Below the pieces are notes generated by a model. The model had not been told where the DNA came from. It did no database searches and saw only the letters and a list, made by a program, of their open reading frames with translations. 64,000 bases of DNA from Clostridium sp. NkU-1 (GTDB lineage Bacteria > Bacillota_A > Clostridia > Lachnospirales > Lachnospiraceae): the NCBI GenBank assembly GCA_001312405.1, contig BBDR01000020.1:11168-75167 (forward strand), in the 5' to 3' direction. The position numbers were made by a program, and so were the translations under genes. Below, piece by piece: positions 40,294 through 51,207 of this stretch. Each line of letters begins with the position of its first letter. Position 1 is the stretch's first letter.

Positions 40294-40380
40294 GTGTATG
40301 GTTTTATTGATTTAATTGTAGATTTGATTGATCTTTTTCTTGATCTCTGTATTATAAAAAATTTCCGTAAAAAGAAATAG
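40294..40380 (+). CDS. 28-aa amphipathic peptide with a basic tail
   Basis: Starts at GTG with AAGGAGG 7 nt upstream, the canonical site. The peptide is MYGFIDLIVDLIDLFLDLCI followed by IKNFRKKK: acidic residues spaced every three to four positions on a hydrophobic helix, and a Lys-rich end. It resembles leaderless peptides, phenol-soluble modulins or type I toxins in general character. The 125 bp after it hold no gene and lead to a terminator. Confidence 0.5.
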   Translation: MYGFIDLIVDLIDLFLDLCIIKNFRKKK

Positions 40381-40505
40381 AATTATTACTTTGCCAATCT
40401 CATCTGCTTCATCGGTTTAAAGTTCAACTATAAAATTTCCACCCTCAGCAAATTTTTCTGTGCCCTGCCCTGCAAGATCGGCTATAAGGTACATTTTACT
40501 TTACG

Positions 40506-40557
40506 TAAATAAAAAGCCGTTAAAACCTTTATTTTAAGGCTTTTAACGGCTTTTTAC
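40506..40557 (-). repeat. Terminator hairpin, copy B, downstream of the tRNA remnant
   Basis: AAAAAGCCGTTAAAA and TTTTAACGGCTTTTT form a long stem around CCTTTATTTTAAGG. Near-copy of 33775-33823. On the minus strand it follows the tRNA 3' end by ~7 bp and was probably the terminator of that tRNA gene. Confidence 0.75.
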
Positions 40558-40563
40558 ATTGAG

Positions 40564-40588
40564 TGGAGCAGACGGGAGTTGAACCCGT
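40564..40588 (-). other. 3' end of a tRNA gene, left attachment site of the prophage
   Basis: On the minus strand ACGGG-TTCAACT-CCCGT is a T-arm, followed by CTGCTCC (3' acceptor strand) and the discriminator A. No anticodon arm, D-arm or 5' acceptor strand lies upstream, so this is a fragment. Phages that integrate into tRNA genes leave such a 3' duplicate at one end; the full tRNA would be at the other junction, beyond the window. Confidence 0.75.
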
Positions 40589-40612
40589 AATAATAAGATA
40601 ACGAGAACATCA

Positions 40613-40660
40613 ATAAACACCAGGATTCCTTATAGATACGAGGTTTCCCGGTGTTTTTGA
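40613..40660 (-). terminator. Terminator-like hairpin after the phage lysis genes
   Basis: AAACACC-AGGATTCC pairs imperfectly with GGTTTCCCGGTGTTT (ending near 40656). It separates the amidase gene from the attachment site. Confidence 0.5.
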
Positions 40661-40738
40661 TTTTCTCATAGCATGGTCATTTTTCGGCTCATGTTGCATC
40701 TTTTCGAAACTATGCAACACGAAAATGCAACACGAATT

Positions 40739-41584
40739 TTACCCCGCAAGTCTTGGATACTCCAGCGCCCCATCTTGATTCGGTGTGAGCGTCACTGGTT
40801 CCACAATCATTTTACCCTCGCTGTCCAGGCAGTAAACCTTTCCGGATTCAGCAATCAGAGTACCTTTGAGCATGACGCCATCTGCATTAAGATAATACCA
40901 TTCGCCCTTGTACTTGTACCATTTATTTGTGATCATGATTCCGGCGCCATCAAACCAATACCACAAGTTCTTCTCTTTATCATGATGCCAGTCATTTCGG
41001 ATCGGCAGGCCGGTATCTCCATTATAGAACCTCCAGCCGCCATCTTCCTGTTTCCACCCTGATTTCTTCTCTTGTGCTGCAAGGGCTGCCTTGAAGCCGT
41101 CCCAGGTATGCTGGGTATGGTTCCATACATAAGGATTTGGGCAAATTTTCCCCGTTACATCATGATGGCGGATCACCCGGTCCGCAGGTATGTTATATTT
41201 CTCCATCAATTCCTTGGTAAGCTCAATAGCCGCCTGAACCGTAGCCTCCTCAAAGTACCAGTCCCGGTTTGTGTCTGCCAGATTTCCGCTGCTATTTCTT
41301 ACACACATTTCAATACCAATACTGTTCTGATTCCTGCATTCTGGGTGAATGTATGCTTTTGCTCCACAATGCCAGGCTATATTTCGATCCTCTACTGACT
41401 GCCAGACTTCTCCGCTGAATCCAACGTAATAATGGGCGCTGGCACCAATATACCGGGAAGCGTAGTATTTACAGTTTGCCTCTGCTCCTCCCAAAGCTCC
41501 AACATAATGGATCACGATGTACTTGATACGGTCTGCAGTACCAGTATTATAATTATAAGGTGTAAGTAATTTCTTGATCTGCAT
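40739..41584 (-). CDS. Phage endolysin: N-acetylmuramoyl-L-alanine amidase with wall-binding repeats
   Basis: 281 aa. The N-terminal amidase_2 domain has the zinc ligands His in YIVIHYVG, His in VIRHHDVTGK and Cys in ICPNP (residues ~28-150), and cleaves the amide between muramic acid and L-Ala. The C-terminus carries choline-binding-like repeats (WRFYNGDTGLPIRNDWH, WYKYKGEWYYLNADGVM) that anchor it to the wall. ATG at 41584 follows GGAGG. Last gene of the phage late operon, after the holin. Intact. Confidence 0.9.
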   Translation of the reverse strand: MQIKKLLTPYNYNTGTADRIKYIVIHYVGALGGAEANCKYYASRYIGASAHYYVGFSGEVWQSVEDRNIAWHCGAKAYIHPECRNQNSIGIEMCVRNSSGNLADTNRDWYFEEATVQAAIELTKELMEKYNIPADRVIRHHDVTGKICPNPYVWNHTQHTWDGFKAALAAQEKKSGWKQEDGGWRFYNGDTGLPIRNDWHHDKEKNLWYWFDGAGIMITNKWYKYKGEWYYLNADGVMLKGTLIAESGKVYCLDSEGKMIVEPVTLTPNQDGALEYPRLAG

Positions 41585-41652
41585 ATTGATCCTCCAATCC
41601 ATAAGAAAAGGCCCAGGATCTCCCGGGCCTAAAAGTGCGACTGTCGCAACAA

Positions 41653-42087
41653 TTATTCAGTTACTTCCGCTTTCTTTTTTAGTACATCAATAGCTTTAAT
41701 CAGAACTGCAGGAAGCGGCAGACCCATAAGCCCGGCATTCTCCACAATGGAAATCAGCTCGTTTGCCATGAAGCCGATAATCACCATGTCCCGTATGTAA
41801 TTGGTCCCGATAGCCAGATCCAGGCGGTAGGCGATCAAAACAAATAAGAGAGTCATGCACTTGCGGCACAACCCCTTAAAGCCGGCTTTTGATTCCAAGG
41901 CTCCGGTTTCAGTTTTGGTGCTCCTCTTGAAGATTCCGGCCACTGCCAGTCCGGAAAAGAAATCAATGACCATAAAAAGGACCAGGGTACCGATCCCAGT
42001 ATCCCAGCCCCCAAATAATGATGCTATAAAGCTGCCTACAACTCCTGCCACTGTGCATAATATATTTTTCACTCTCATTTTCCTCAC
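41653..42087 (-). CDS. Phage holin (TcdE/phage_holin_4 family)
   Basis: 144 aa if the GTG at 42087 is used; it overlaps the XkdX stop as GTGA. An ATG three codons later is possible. Three hydrophobic segments with a polar VIDFFSGLAVAGIFKRS loop and a KAGFKGLCRKCMTLLFVLIAYRLD segment are typical of this holin family, which permeabilises the membrane so that the endolysin reaches the wall. A charged C-terminus ends in VLKKKAEVTE. Context next to the amidase fits. Confidence 0.88.
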   Translation of the reverse strand: MRKMRVKNILCTVAGVVGSFIASLFGGWDTGIGTLVLFMVIDFFSGLAVAGIFKRSTKTETGALESKAGFKGLCRKCMTLLFVLIAYRLDLAIGTNYIRDMVIIGFMANELISIVENAGLMGLPLPAVLIKAIDVLKKKAEVTE

Positions 42088-42221
42088 TCTTTCTCATATT
42101 CTTTCCCGGTGATATCCCGGAACTCGTCCCCTGTGATCCAACGGCCTACGGCATTCCATACCATCCCAACGGACCATAGACTTGCTTCGTAAAATCCTTT
42201 TACCAATTCAAACTTACTCAT
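42084..42221 (-). CDS. XkdX-family phage protein, 45 aa
   Basis: A short gene: MSKFELVKGFYEASLWSVGM, then VWNAVGRWITGDEFRDITG and KEYEKE. XkdX-type proteins (about 40-50 aa, with an invariant Tyr and W..V..AV..G.IT..E pattern) lie between tail-fibre and holin genes in many Firmicute phages, exactly as here. Ribosome site GGAGG before ATG 42221; the start overlaps the preceding gene by 8 bp and the stop overlaps the holin start. Function unknown. Confidence 0.75.
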   Translation of the reverse strand: MSKFELVKGFYEASLWSVGMVWNAVGRWITGDEFRDITGKEYEKE

Positions 42222-42618
42222 GGCCTACCTCCATTTCAATGCCGGACATCATAGACAAATATGCTACCTTAGCGTTTAGTTCCTGCACCTGCTTCTGGGA
42301 TTCTTCATATTGCTTTTGGATCATCGTAAGGGTATTGTTATCTATAAAAGGATATAAAGCATATCCAATAAAGATTTTATTCCCATCATCATCAAGTTTA
42401 TATAGCAGTTCTCCGGTTTTCTCATCTCTTGCATTGCTACCATCTTCGTTAAACAGAAATTCGAATTGCGGTTCATATTTATAACCACTTATAGCAGCGT
42501 TACAAAGACTTCCAAACATTTCAGCCTTTGTTTGATTAACATCAAAAACCTTAGCAAAATTTATCGGTTCATTATCCAACGCAATAATTTCATAATTTTC
42601 ATTTACATAAATTTTCAT
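42214..42618 (-). CDS. Phage hypothetical protein linked to the tail fibre
   Basis: 134 aa starting MKIYVNENYEIIALDNEP at ATG 42618 with AAGGAG upstream. A C-terminal helix (TMIQKQYEESQKQVQELNAKVAYLSMM) is likely a coiled coil. Similar small proteins follow tail-fibre genes and precede XkdX in clostridial phages. No precise function. Confidence 0.6.
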   Translation of the reverse strand: MKIYVNENYEIIALDNEPINFAKVFDVNQTKAEMFGSLCNAAISGYKYEPQFEFLFNEDGSNARDEKTGELLYKLDDDGNKIFIGYALYPFIDNNTLTMIQKQYEESQKQVQELNAKVAYLSMMSGIEMEVGHE

Positions 42619-42647
42619 GTAATCTCCTTTCAACATGATTTTTCATG

Positions 42648-43570
42648 TTAACTAAACCAAATACGATAAATTGCTCCAAGGAAGTCCTTTATCAACAGAA
42701 CTAATCGACCATACATCTGAGCCCCTGCAACCGGAATAGATACCGTATAAGTTCCTGTTGAAGATATACCAACTCTTCCTCCTGGGTAACTACCAGCAAA
42801 TGAATAAATATTAATATTTGAATTTGACGTAATGTTACCGCTTACATAGATTTCAAAATTTATATAATTAAAACCAACCGCATTAACTGTAGCTGCTATA
42901 TGCCTATTACCACTAGAAACAGTTTTTAAAGTTATTTGCCCTGCATCAAAAGTTAATCCAAGTGTATTATCATTATCCCATCCCGCAATATTATTACCTC
43001 TTAGGTAGAGGTCAGTTGCAGTCGGTACATACCCATCAAATGTGCCAACAACGCCTCCGATATTCACACCTTTTTTAATATTCCATGCTGATATTCTGGA
43101 ATATTCGCCTGAATCCAGTTGACACCATTTAAGTAATGCCCATTCCTGACCCCTAAATTAACAGTTCCTGCCCAATTACTCATGCTAGTTGCCCATGCCC
43201 GATCAGTGCCAGAAACGTCCGCTCCTTGCATGGGTATGCTACCTTGAACTCCACATACATTTACATCACCTCGCATTTTCCAAGGCTCGATGCCAAGAGT
43301 TGCCGCAACCTCTGAGCGGGTCATATATACCCATGGATTATTTGTAGGACTTTCATAGTAGTATCCAGGCCCAATATAATAATATAGTCCTTGTGTGTTT
43401 AATCCCGAACCCATACCATGATATCCAGTACCTCTATTCGGCATAGTTCCCGTTAAAGGCTCACCCTCTTTATCCACAATCACCTTGTCGGCCAGTACAT
43501 CGGAAGCCCTGGCTGTTACGACATCCAGATCAGCACCGCCACCGCCTCCTGGCATCCATATCTTGCCCAT
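42648..43570 (-). CDS. Phage tail-fibre or receptor-binding protein (one frameshift)
   Basis: About 308 aa. The N-terminus MGKIWMPGGGGGADLDVVTA is a typical attachment segment with a Gly run. Tail-fibre repeat motifs ADKVIVDKEGEPLTGTMPNRG and AWNIKKGVNIGGVVGTFDGY are present; the second spans a missing T near 43096, which separates the two reading frames. The C-terminal half is beta-rich and probably binds the host. Located between the baseplate genes and XkdX. Confidence 0.75.
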
Positions 43571-43573
43571 GCC

Positions 43574-44023
43574 TTACACTCCTTTCAAGCCGATTTTAAT
43601 ATCTGTAGCCGGCTTTTTGTAGACTTTAAATGTAGCTGCCCCATCCCCCAATGAGGCCGTACCACTTGTCACAATACTATAGGCTTTGATATACGCCTTT
43701 TGAGCGGCTTCTGTGGCTCCATCTGCCAAGACGCTTACTACTATTGCTTCTGAGTCTTCTGTAGCTCCAGGAACAGCTACCGTTTGCGTGTAGGGGGTAG
43801 TGCTACCGGCCCAGCCTGTGACGGTCAAGGTTACCTCTGTCACATGGTTGATCTGATTGATTGCTTTGTTGGTTGCATTTATATCATTAGCCCCAAACCG
43901 ATCTCCTTTTTGGGTGTAGGTCGTCTCATCCGGCAGACTGTACGTCCCGTCTTCATTCGGGATTAAGCGGTACCGGCGCTGGCCATCATACATGGCATCT
44001 TTATAATCTGTCTTTAACCCCAT
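43574..44023 (-). CDS. Phage baseplate or tail-associated structural protein
   Basis: 149 aa, beginning MGLKTDYKDAMYDGQRRYRL. The middle (GANDINATNKAINQINHVTEVTLTVTGW) matches a segment common in phage baseplate/tail proteins, followed by a small beta domain. It starts directly at the preceding stop (overlap of reading). Named function not assignable. Confidence 0.65.
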   Translation of the reverse strand: MGLKTDYKDAMYDGQRRYRLIPNEDGTYSLPDETTYTQKGDRFGANDINATNKAINQINHVTEVTLTVTGWAGSTTPYTQTVAVPGATEDSEAIVVSVLADGATEAAQKAYIKAYSIVTSGTASLGDGAATFKVYKKPATDIKIGLKGV

Positions 44024-44422
44024 CTAAAAAGCACCTCCATTCAATGTAAAAGATAATGTTTTTCTACTATTGTACCGGCTTTGGATATTACTGTAGATCA
44101 GCCTGCAGGCCTCCTCAATTCGATTCAACTCCCGCCAGTCAATAAATGGCTGATTATCATAAAAAGTCTGACAGGATCCTGTTTTAAAGGGGTGGGTCCC
44201 CGAGCGGATATTTTCCACGTTAGACTCAAACCGGTTGATCTCATCTGCATAGAAACCGTAATCCTGATAGGTCTTATCCGCCCCCATTTCTTCATATACA
44301 AAATCCGGCCAGAGGAGCAGCGCCTGCGACCGGATTTCATTTAAGTTTCCCTTTATGCGGTTGTAGTCTTCTATATTAAAGAAATCAGTTTCTTTCCAAT
44401 TAGTTTTTGGTTGTTGCCACAT
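44024..44422 (-). CDS. Phage tail-region protein, unknown
   Basis: 132 aa from ATG 44422 after GGAGGG; it overlaps the end of the large tail protein gene by 23 bp. NIEDYNRIKGNLNEIRSQA and FIDWRELNRIEEACRLIY look helical. Such proteins occur beside baseplate genes in Firmicute prophages; role unknown. Confidence 0.55.
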   Translation of the reverse strand: MWQQPKTNWKETDFFNIEDYNRIKGNLNEIRSQALLLWPDFVYEEMGADKTYQDYGFYADEINRFESNVENIRSGTHPFKTGSCQTFYDNQPFIDWRELNRIEEACRLIYSNIQSRYNSRKTLSFTLNGGAF

Positions 44423-46640
44423 TGCTCATGTCCCTCCTTGCCTTGATTGTCCCTGACAGGGCGCCATTGAATTTCAAAGTATGTTCGTACACCCGGAGGA
44501 GCAGATCCGGGACATACTTATTTTCCAGGAATGCAATATCATTTGCATCGATCCTGGGCTCCCCACGGTACTGCAGATCATACTCCCTATCCGATTTCAT
44601 ATAATCACCGATCCAGTCGGCCAGATCTACGGCGTGGACCATATCGGATACCAGGGGATTCTCCCATGTCTCCAGGCTCCCCGTTGAATTTAACTGCCGG
44701 CTTACTCTGGTTTGGCTTGTGATGTATTCCCGGCCGGATATAGAAACTTCAACAGCCCCGGTAGCCCCTACAATCTCCACTATAGCAAAGTAGTTACTGC
44801 TTTCCACTATAGCCACCTCTTGCCCTTCCTGTGCTCTGTCAAAGTGCAGGACAAGTTATATACAGGGTTGCTAAAATAAAAGGTATATCGGCTATCCGAG
44901 GCTGTAACGGCAATTGTTTCTTTTGCCAGTTCCTTCACCTCGTCTGTTTGATTGTAAAGCGTCCGGATCACCTGCAGCTCTCTTACCTTTGTAAGCTGCG
45001 TCCCCTTGGGCGTTCTGGTCAGTTCATGGCCATACTCAAAGATATAATCCGTGCTATCTCCAAAGGTTATATTGTTAAGTACTACCCGGTTATTGGGACG
45101 GCCCTTGATGAACTCCAGAACCAGCCTGTCAAACTCTTCAAATTCATGGCTGATAACTGTTGTTGCGGTTAGGCCGGTTACTATGTAGTCCTCCACCAGC
45201 GAGTCGTCCCGGTAAGCATGGAAAACCATCTCAGCAGGGTTATTTTCCCCGAACTCTAACGTTAGGCCAAAACATTTGAAAGAGGCTTCCAGGGTAACTT
45301 CAACCGATGGATTTATAGCAAAGGCCCCATCATTTCCTGCCACCGCCTCCGATATGTACCCGGTATTCAAATATGCTGCTCCCTCTGACTTCCGGGGAAG
45401 AAAATACCGTGTAGGCTCCACATCTGTATAGCTTTGTGTGGTCAAAGCATAAGCCTTTTTAACCGTCTTATCCAGGACAGCTCCAACGTTGCTAAAATAA
45501 GTCTCATTGCTGGATCCGGCTTCCATATCCGGAATAAAGCTGGATTTTAAAAAGATGTTCCTTCCCGGTCCTGGTAAAGTATGCACCGGCCAGCATTGGC
45601 AATCAGCTGCAGGGCTTCCTTGTGTGAGACAACCGGCATCGGATTTACAACCTTAACAGATTTTAAATAAGGATCAATCCAGTAAGTCCGGAAGTCCACT
45701 CCGGCATCAGAAAACACATCAACCGTCAGATCGTACAGACTTATCCCCTCGGGCCGGTACAGCCCCTTATAATAGGTTCCGTCCATACCGTCAAACCGGT
45801 CTGTTGCTGAAAATTCCATTTGTTCATCATCAGCTGACCATTCCTTTAATTGCACCGTTGCACCAGGAAGCCACTCCACGGATCCGTCATCAAGCTCCTG
45901 ACCATACAAGACGGTTATGTCCTGACCAATCTCCAGGAAGTTCACGGAACTTTCCGCGTTCTCAATATCAAAGGCCCGGTTCTTATTATTAACAGTCAGA
46001 CTAAAATCAATGGCGGGCAGCTCCTCCATAATCGGGCTAATGTGCTCCCTTTTAGTGCAGATAGTATCTTTCGGCTATCAAAGTAAATACCGATCCCCAT
46101 AGTTATCATGTGGATTCGGAACCGGCTCTGACCGTTTACCATGGCTGATGGAGTAAAGCGCAAGAAAGTGGCGCCGTTAAAGATCTCCTCCGTGACAAAA
46201 TGTCCGCCAGCATTTCCAGTGATCTCCATGGTATTGTTATCAGATTCTATGACAAAATCCACCGGATAAGCCTTTCCAAACTCTATGGTAAGCCCCTTTA
46301 TATCGTACTGAACCGGAAAACGGATCTCTATCGGTCCCAATAACTGCTCAGATACGATCCCCTGGTTAAGAACCACATCCGCCCTCTCTCTTGGAAGAAA
46401 ATACATGCTGCCGTCCACAGCTGTATAGTCTTGATCGCAGGTAGCATAAAGTTCCTTGACCTCATAATTATCTAGGGGCATTTTAAAGCTGGAAAAATAG
46501 GTGTAATTCTCTTTGTCTGGGACATAGGCGCTGGCCTGGGCCTGCTGATTGATAAGACCGATGGTTACACGAATATGTGACAATGGATCCCTGAACTCAC
46601 GGCGCATCAGGTCTTTGTATTGCTGACTTGCTGACTGCAT
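44400..46640 (-). CDS. Large phage tail/baseplate protein (three frameshifts)
   Basis: About 746 aa when joined. It begins MQSASQQYKDLMRREFRDP, has two related beta domains (ADVVLNQGIVSEQLLG / GAAYLNTGYISEAVAG, YDIKGLTIEFGKAYP / KCFGLTLEFGENNP) that appear to be internal duplications, and a middle part (MDGTYYKGLYRPEGISLYDL, LQLIANAGRCILYQDREG) like tail-tip proteins. Breaks are near 46025, 45560 and 44820, each fixed by one base. ATG 46640 overlaps the stop of the gene before. Position after the tape measure and distal tail genes supports a tail-tip role. Confidence 0.7.
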
Positions 46641-47017
46641 TACTCTATCACCCCACAATCGACGATATTTACTTTACAATCCATATACTTTGTGGGAAGC
46701 CCGTCTTTATCAAATTCGATAGGCGTAGCTGTCCGATTTCCCGGATACATACGGATTGTCATCATTTGGTTATGTACCATATCTGGGATCCGGGCCGTTA
46801 CCACAAACTTATCAAACTCCTGCAGCATAGCTGCCCAAGTAGCAGCGTCCAGAAACTTCCACTGTAGATTTTCGAACTTATACTGATCCCTACCTACTCT
46901 CTGGCCTATAAATTCACCCTTGGCGTTTTTTCCATCACTCACATTTGTTGCCACCACCAGGTTCCCCCCAATGTCGGGAGACGGAAACTCCCGGCCATTG
47001 ATTGTTATTACTGCCAT
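46640..47017 (-). CDS. Phage tail protein following the tape measure (distal-tail position)
   Basis: 125 aa, MAVITINGREFPSPDIGGNL at the start. Small beta-type protein with LQWKFLDAATWAAMLQEFDKF and a closing DCKVNIVDCGVIE. It lies between tape measure and tail-tip genes where distal tail components are encoded. Family not certain. Confidence 0.6.
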   Translation of the reverse strand: MAVITINGREFPSPDIGGNLVVATNVSDGKNAKGEFIGQRVGRDQYKFENLQWKFLDAATWAAMLQEFDKFVVTARIPDMVHNQMMTIRMYPGNRTATPIEFDKDGLPTKYMDCKVNIVDCGVIE

Positions 47018-47031
47018 AGCGTACCGCCTCC

Positions 47032-50000
47032 TTATGCCTTTTTAAGTGTATAGCCACTTCTCTTATCCAGATCGGCCAATTTCTTTTTGATCTCACGAAT
47101 ATCAATATTTACTGTCAAATCCATGGCCTCAATCAGATCTACTATCTTCTGGAGAAGATCTACCATGAGGGACAGGTAATGATCTGACATGTTGTCAGTT
47201 GGCGCGGACATTGCTTGACTTGCCATAGCCTGGACCAGCTCAGCCGTTTCGGTACTTCGTCCAGAGGTGCCGACCAGGGATAGCTGTGGTGTTGAATTAT
47301 TGGCGATGGAACTCATGCTTGCAGCCAGTGGTGCAATTGCCGACCTCATACCATACTGCACCGCCCTGGTGATGCCTTCCGTGATCTGCATGTTATTGGC
47401 AACCGCAGCCTTGCCTCCCCAATTTCCTACCATCTCAGGATTGCCGTTTTCATTTGCTACGAACAGGCTACCGGATTTGGGGAAACCACCGGTTGCATGA
47501 CCTTTTACATCTCCCGGACCACCACTTACATACCCCTTACTGTTTCCTGGACCGGAGGATCCTTTTTTATCTTTTTTTCCTTCTTTTTCTTCAGCATCAT
47601 CCTTGGTTTTATTAAATAGATTCTTTGCCCCATCAATGACCGAATTGAACGTCTTTCCCACTTCAGCCGCGATCCCACTCAGCCAGCCGGTAATGCTTCT
47701 CCAGATTTCCTGCATACCTTCCCAGAATTTATTCATTACCGCTTTGCCGATTTCCAGCATTTCATCCAGTTTGAATACGTCCTTAATCTTCTGCCAGATT
47801 TCCCCGAACCAGTCCTTTATGGCAGTCCATTTTTCTTCAATGGTGGCCTTTACGCTATCCCAAATTTCGGACAGCTTATCCCTGATTGCAGAGAAGCTTT
47901 CATCCGCCTTATTCTTAATGTTATCCCATAGATCGGAGACAAAAGTTTTTATACCATCCCAGATGGATTCCCAGGTGGCCTTTATTGCATCAAGGACCGT
48001 ACTTATCACAATTTTTATAGTATCCATCAGAGTCTCAGCCAGCGTTTTCATTGCGTTCCAGACGCCGGAGAAAAACTCTTTAATTCCATTCCAGGCTTTT
48101 TCCCAGTCCCCTGTGAAAATTCCAACAATGAAATCAATTAACCCTTTAAGGGCATCAATAACGTAAGACAAAGTTTCCTTGATCCCCGACCACCATACAC
48201 CAAACGCAGCGATCAACCCGTCCAATGCATTTTTTATCACTGGTAACATCGTATCCGTGAACCAGGATGTAAATGGCTTTAGGCAGGTATCCCACAAGGC
48301 GGAAACCAAGTGGATAATCCCATTCACAAGTCCCGAAAATAAGTCTATTAATAGTCCTACAAGTGTGCTGATAACGCTTGTCACGGTATTCCACATCTCT
48401 GTAAATCCACCTAGGAAACCTTGAACCAGAAATCCACCTATTTCAGCAAATACTGTAGAGGGTGAATGAATACCAAAAATTCCCTTTACCACATCAATGA
48501 TACCAGAGAAGATCTCTTTAATTTTCCCCCATGCCCAATCAGCAAAGGAAGAAATGCCATTGACTAAACCTTCCATTAGCATCTGACCAATGGTCCCCCA
48601 GTCAGTGCCGTTTGCGATTTCCTTAAATATGTTACTCAGACCCTTAAATACATCTGTAATGCCTTTGATAATGTCCACGATGGTTCCGCCGGTCCAAGAG
48701 GCCAGTGGTTTTAACAGGTTATTCCAAAGCCATTCTCCCAAAGGCATCAACACATCCAAAATACTGTTTAGGAAATCAAGGGCTCCAGCGATTGCATCAA
48801 AAGCGGCAGGGATTGCCTGCTCAAGCGCCCACTTTCCAAGCGGCTCCAGTATATTTTTAAATAGCCATTCCAGTCCTGAACCTAATTTATCGCCTAGGGG
48901 CTTTACAGCAGCGGTAATGTGCTCAAACGCTTTGATAAGAGGGGTGAAATCAAGATTCCTACTCCATTCCGATAGAGACTGGGTAATTCTATCAATCGAA
49001 CCAAGTAACCCGTCTAGCAGATCCATTAAGTTCTGAATCACTGCGGTTCCGGTTCCATCAAGTTCCCACGCTGTCCGAAAATTATCCCGAATATTAGTAA
49101 TCGTGTCATTAATATTCGTAAATATCTCGAGGATATGGGCAATCACGGATTCCCCGGTTCCATTATTCCAAACGGTGCGGAACGATTCCCCTATCGCAAG
49201 GATCAGAGCCAGCCAGGAGTTTAACCGGTCAAAAATACTTTGTAATAGAGCGTCCCCTCTTCCGTTTTCGTCCCAAGCGTTTTTAAATGCACCAGCTAAG
49301 TCTCCAACAATATTAAGAATCAGCGATACAAGACGCAAGATGTTACCACAAAACTGCTCGCCGGTTCCGTTCGTCCATACTTCAAGAAAACTGGATCCAA
49401 TAGACTTAGCCAAACCAATGATATTTGTAAAGGCATAATTAGCAGCGTCAATTACATTCTTACCCTCTTGATCCCAGGAATCCTTTAAGGGTTTGAATAA
49501 CTGATTTAGAACGCTTTTTACTTTTTCTGCAACAGAGCCAATCGCATCCATCTGACTTGTATCAATATCAGGAGTGGTTATTTCTGGTGCCCCTGCTCCG
49601 CCACCGCCACCATCGTCAGCGCTGCTATCATCTTTCAGAATGTTAAATTCATCAATCCCTGTACTTACGCCCTGTGCGTCCTTTGCTGCTTTCTTCGCAC
49701 TGTTTCCATAAGCCCCCATAGCTGATTTTGCCGCCACAAGGCTCTTTGTGGCCGCTACGCTCCCTGCTAGTGTCCTACCGAACAATAGGCTTACAAATGC
49801 TGCTACATAGCCAGTTACACGTGCCAGCGCAGCCATGAGCGTATTTAAGGCCGGCATGATTGCCTGCAGAATAGGGGTAAATGCTACGTTCAGATTTGAT
49901 CGAATCTGTTTCAGAGAGTTGTTAAATTGATCATTGGCCTTCATGGAATCCATCAAATGTTTACCCATGGAACGGATTGCACTTACTATCATAGGTATAA

Positions 50001-51173
50001 TCAGCCGATAGATCATCAACGTCTTTAGCATCTTCTGCATTCCGCTTTGTGCACTGGAAGCATCGTTACCACTCTTTTTCAAAGTCCTCCCGAAAAGAGT
50101 AATATGCCCCGCAGCTTTCAGCAGCTTCATGCCACCATTACCCGCGGTTCGGAATAGATTGCCAAGAGTGCTTGTTAATTTTCTTGCCACTCCAGTAATC
50201 CCGCCCCCAAGGATTTTAAACAGGTCCGTAAAGCCTCTTTTCAAGAAATTAATCCCATTTAATGCTTTTCCAGTTCCGATCAGGGCAAACATCTGATTGA
50301 TTTGGTTTACAGATGCAGCGGTTTGTGCTTTTGCATTATTAATACCGCTGGACATATTCTGCAAACCGCTTACTTTAGGGGCTATGTTTACCTGTGGTAC
50401 TTTCACATTGTATCCCTGGAAGTTCCTTACCTGCTGGCTTTTAGCAGCCTTGGTAGCCGCAGCCGCAGTGGCCTTAGCCGCCTCAGCTGCTTTAGTTGCC
50501 ATTTCATCGATTTTCCCGTTTATCGAATCCCACTGTACGCCCAGATTCTCAACTTTCCCCTGCAGATTAATGATACTTCCTTCTGTTTTGACAATCTGCT
50601 CTTGGATTTTTAATTTTTTTTAGATTCATTAAAGGTGCGTTCATGTGATTCCTTTAAGCCTGCAAGCTTCTCCTCCAGAACATCGATCTGCTTACCTAAA
50701 TTATTGATAACCGCTTCTGTCTGGTCTGCCTGTTTTTGAAGAATCTCAGTAGTGGCATCTACCTTGATTGTAGGCATTTTTATAGGCGGCCCTCTTGGCT
50801 TTGCAGGGCTGACATTCTTACCAGATAAAGCTGCGTTGTCTGCGGCACCGGGGGCAGCATTAACGTCAGTAAACCGGGAAAGCGCCTTTTCAATAGCAGC
50901 GCCTAAACGTTCACCTAAATTATCAATCTCGGCCCCGGCTTTCCCAAAACACTTATCCAATGCTGCATTAATTGTGCTGGCAACGTTCTGCATCGTTCCC
51001 TTTACCTGATTGTCCATGTCCTGAAACATTTTTTTCAGTATTAATGCCTACCGTCGCTTTTTCAAGACTTCCCTTCAGTCCAGTGCCAATCTTCTGGCGG
51101 CGTCTGATATTTGCCTCCCAATATCGGACTGCACCTCTAAATCTAGCCCGATTCTTCCCACGCTATCGCTCAT
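47032..51173 (-). CDS. Phage tail tape measure protein (three frameshifts near the start)
   Basis: About 1380 aa, the longest gene in the prophage, setting tail length. N-terminal coiled coil ([27 protein letters not shown]), then long hydrophobic and helical stretches, Gly/Asp-rich linker and repeated W-I segments ([38 protein letters not shown]) typical of tape measures. Errors: one missing A in the A8 run near 50615, an extra A near 51030, and a missing base near 51100. The start is one of two tandem ATG codons (51173) after AGGTGAG. Helical repeats agree with tail-lumen packing. Confidence 0.85.
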
Positions 51174-51207
51174 CATCTCACCTGCCTTTCATAGAAATAC
51201 GGGCATT

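Noticed and set aside
40564..40588. A complete tRNA gene
   Set aside because: Only the T-arm and 3' acceptor strand are present; no anticodon or D-arm can be formed upstream.
47267..50623. Several plus-strand frames opposite the tape measure gene
   Set aside because: They are shadows of a long conserved helical protein and carry no start signals.
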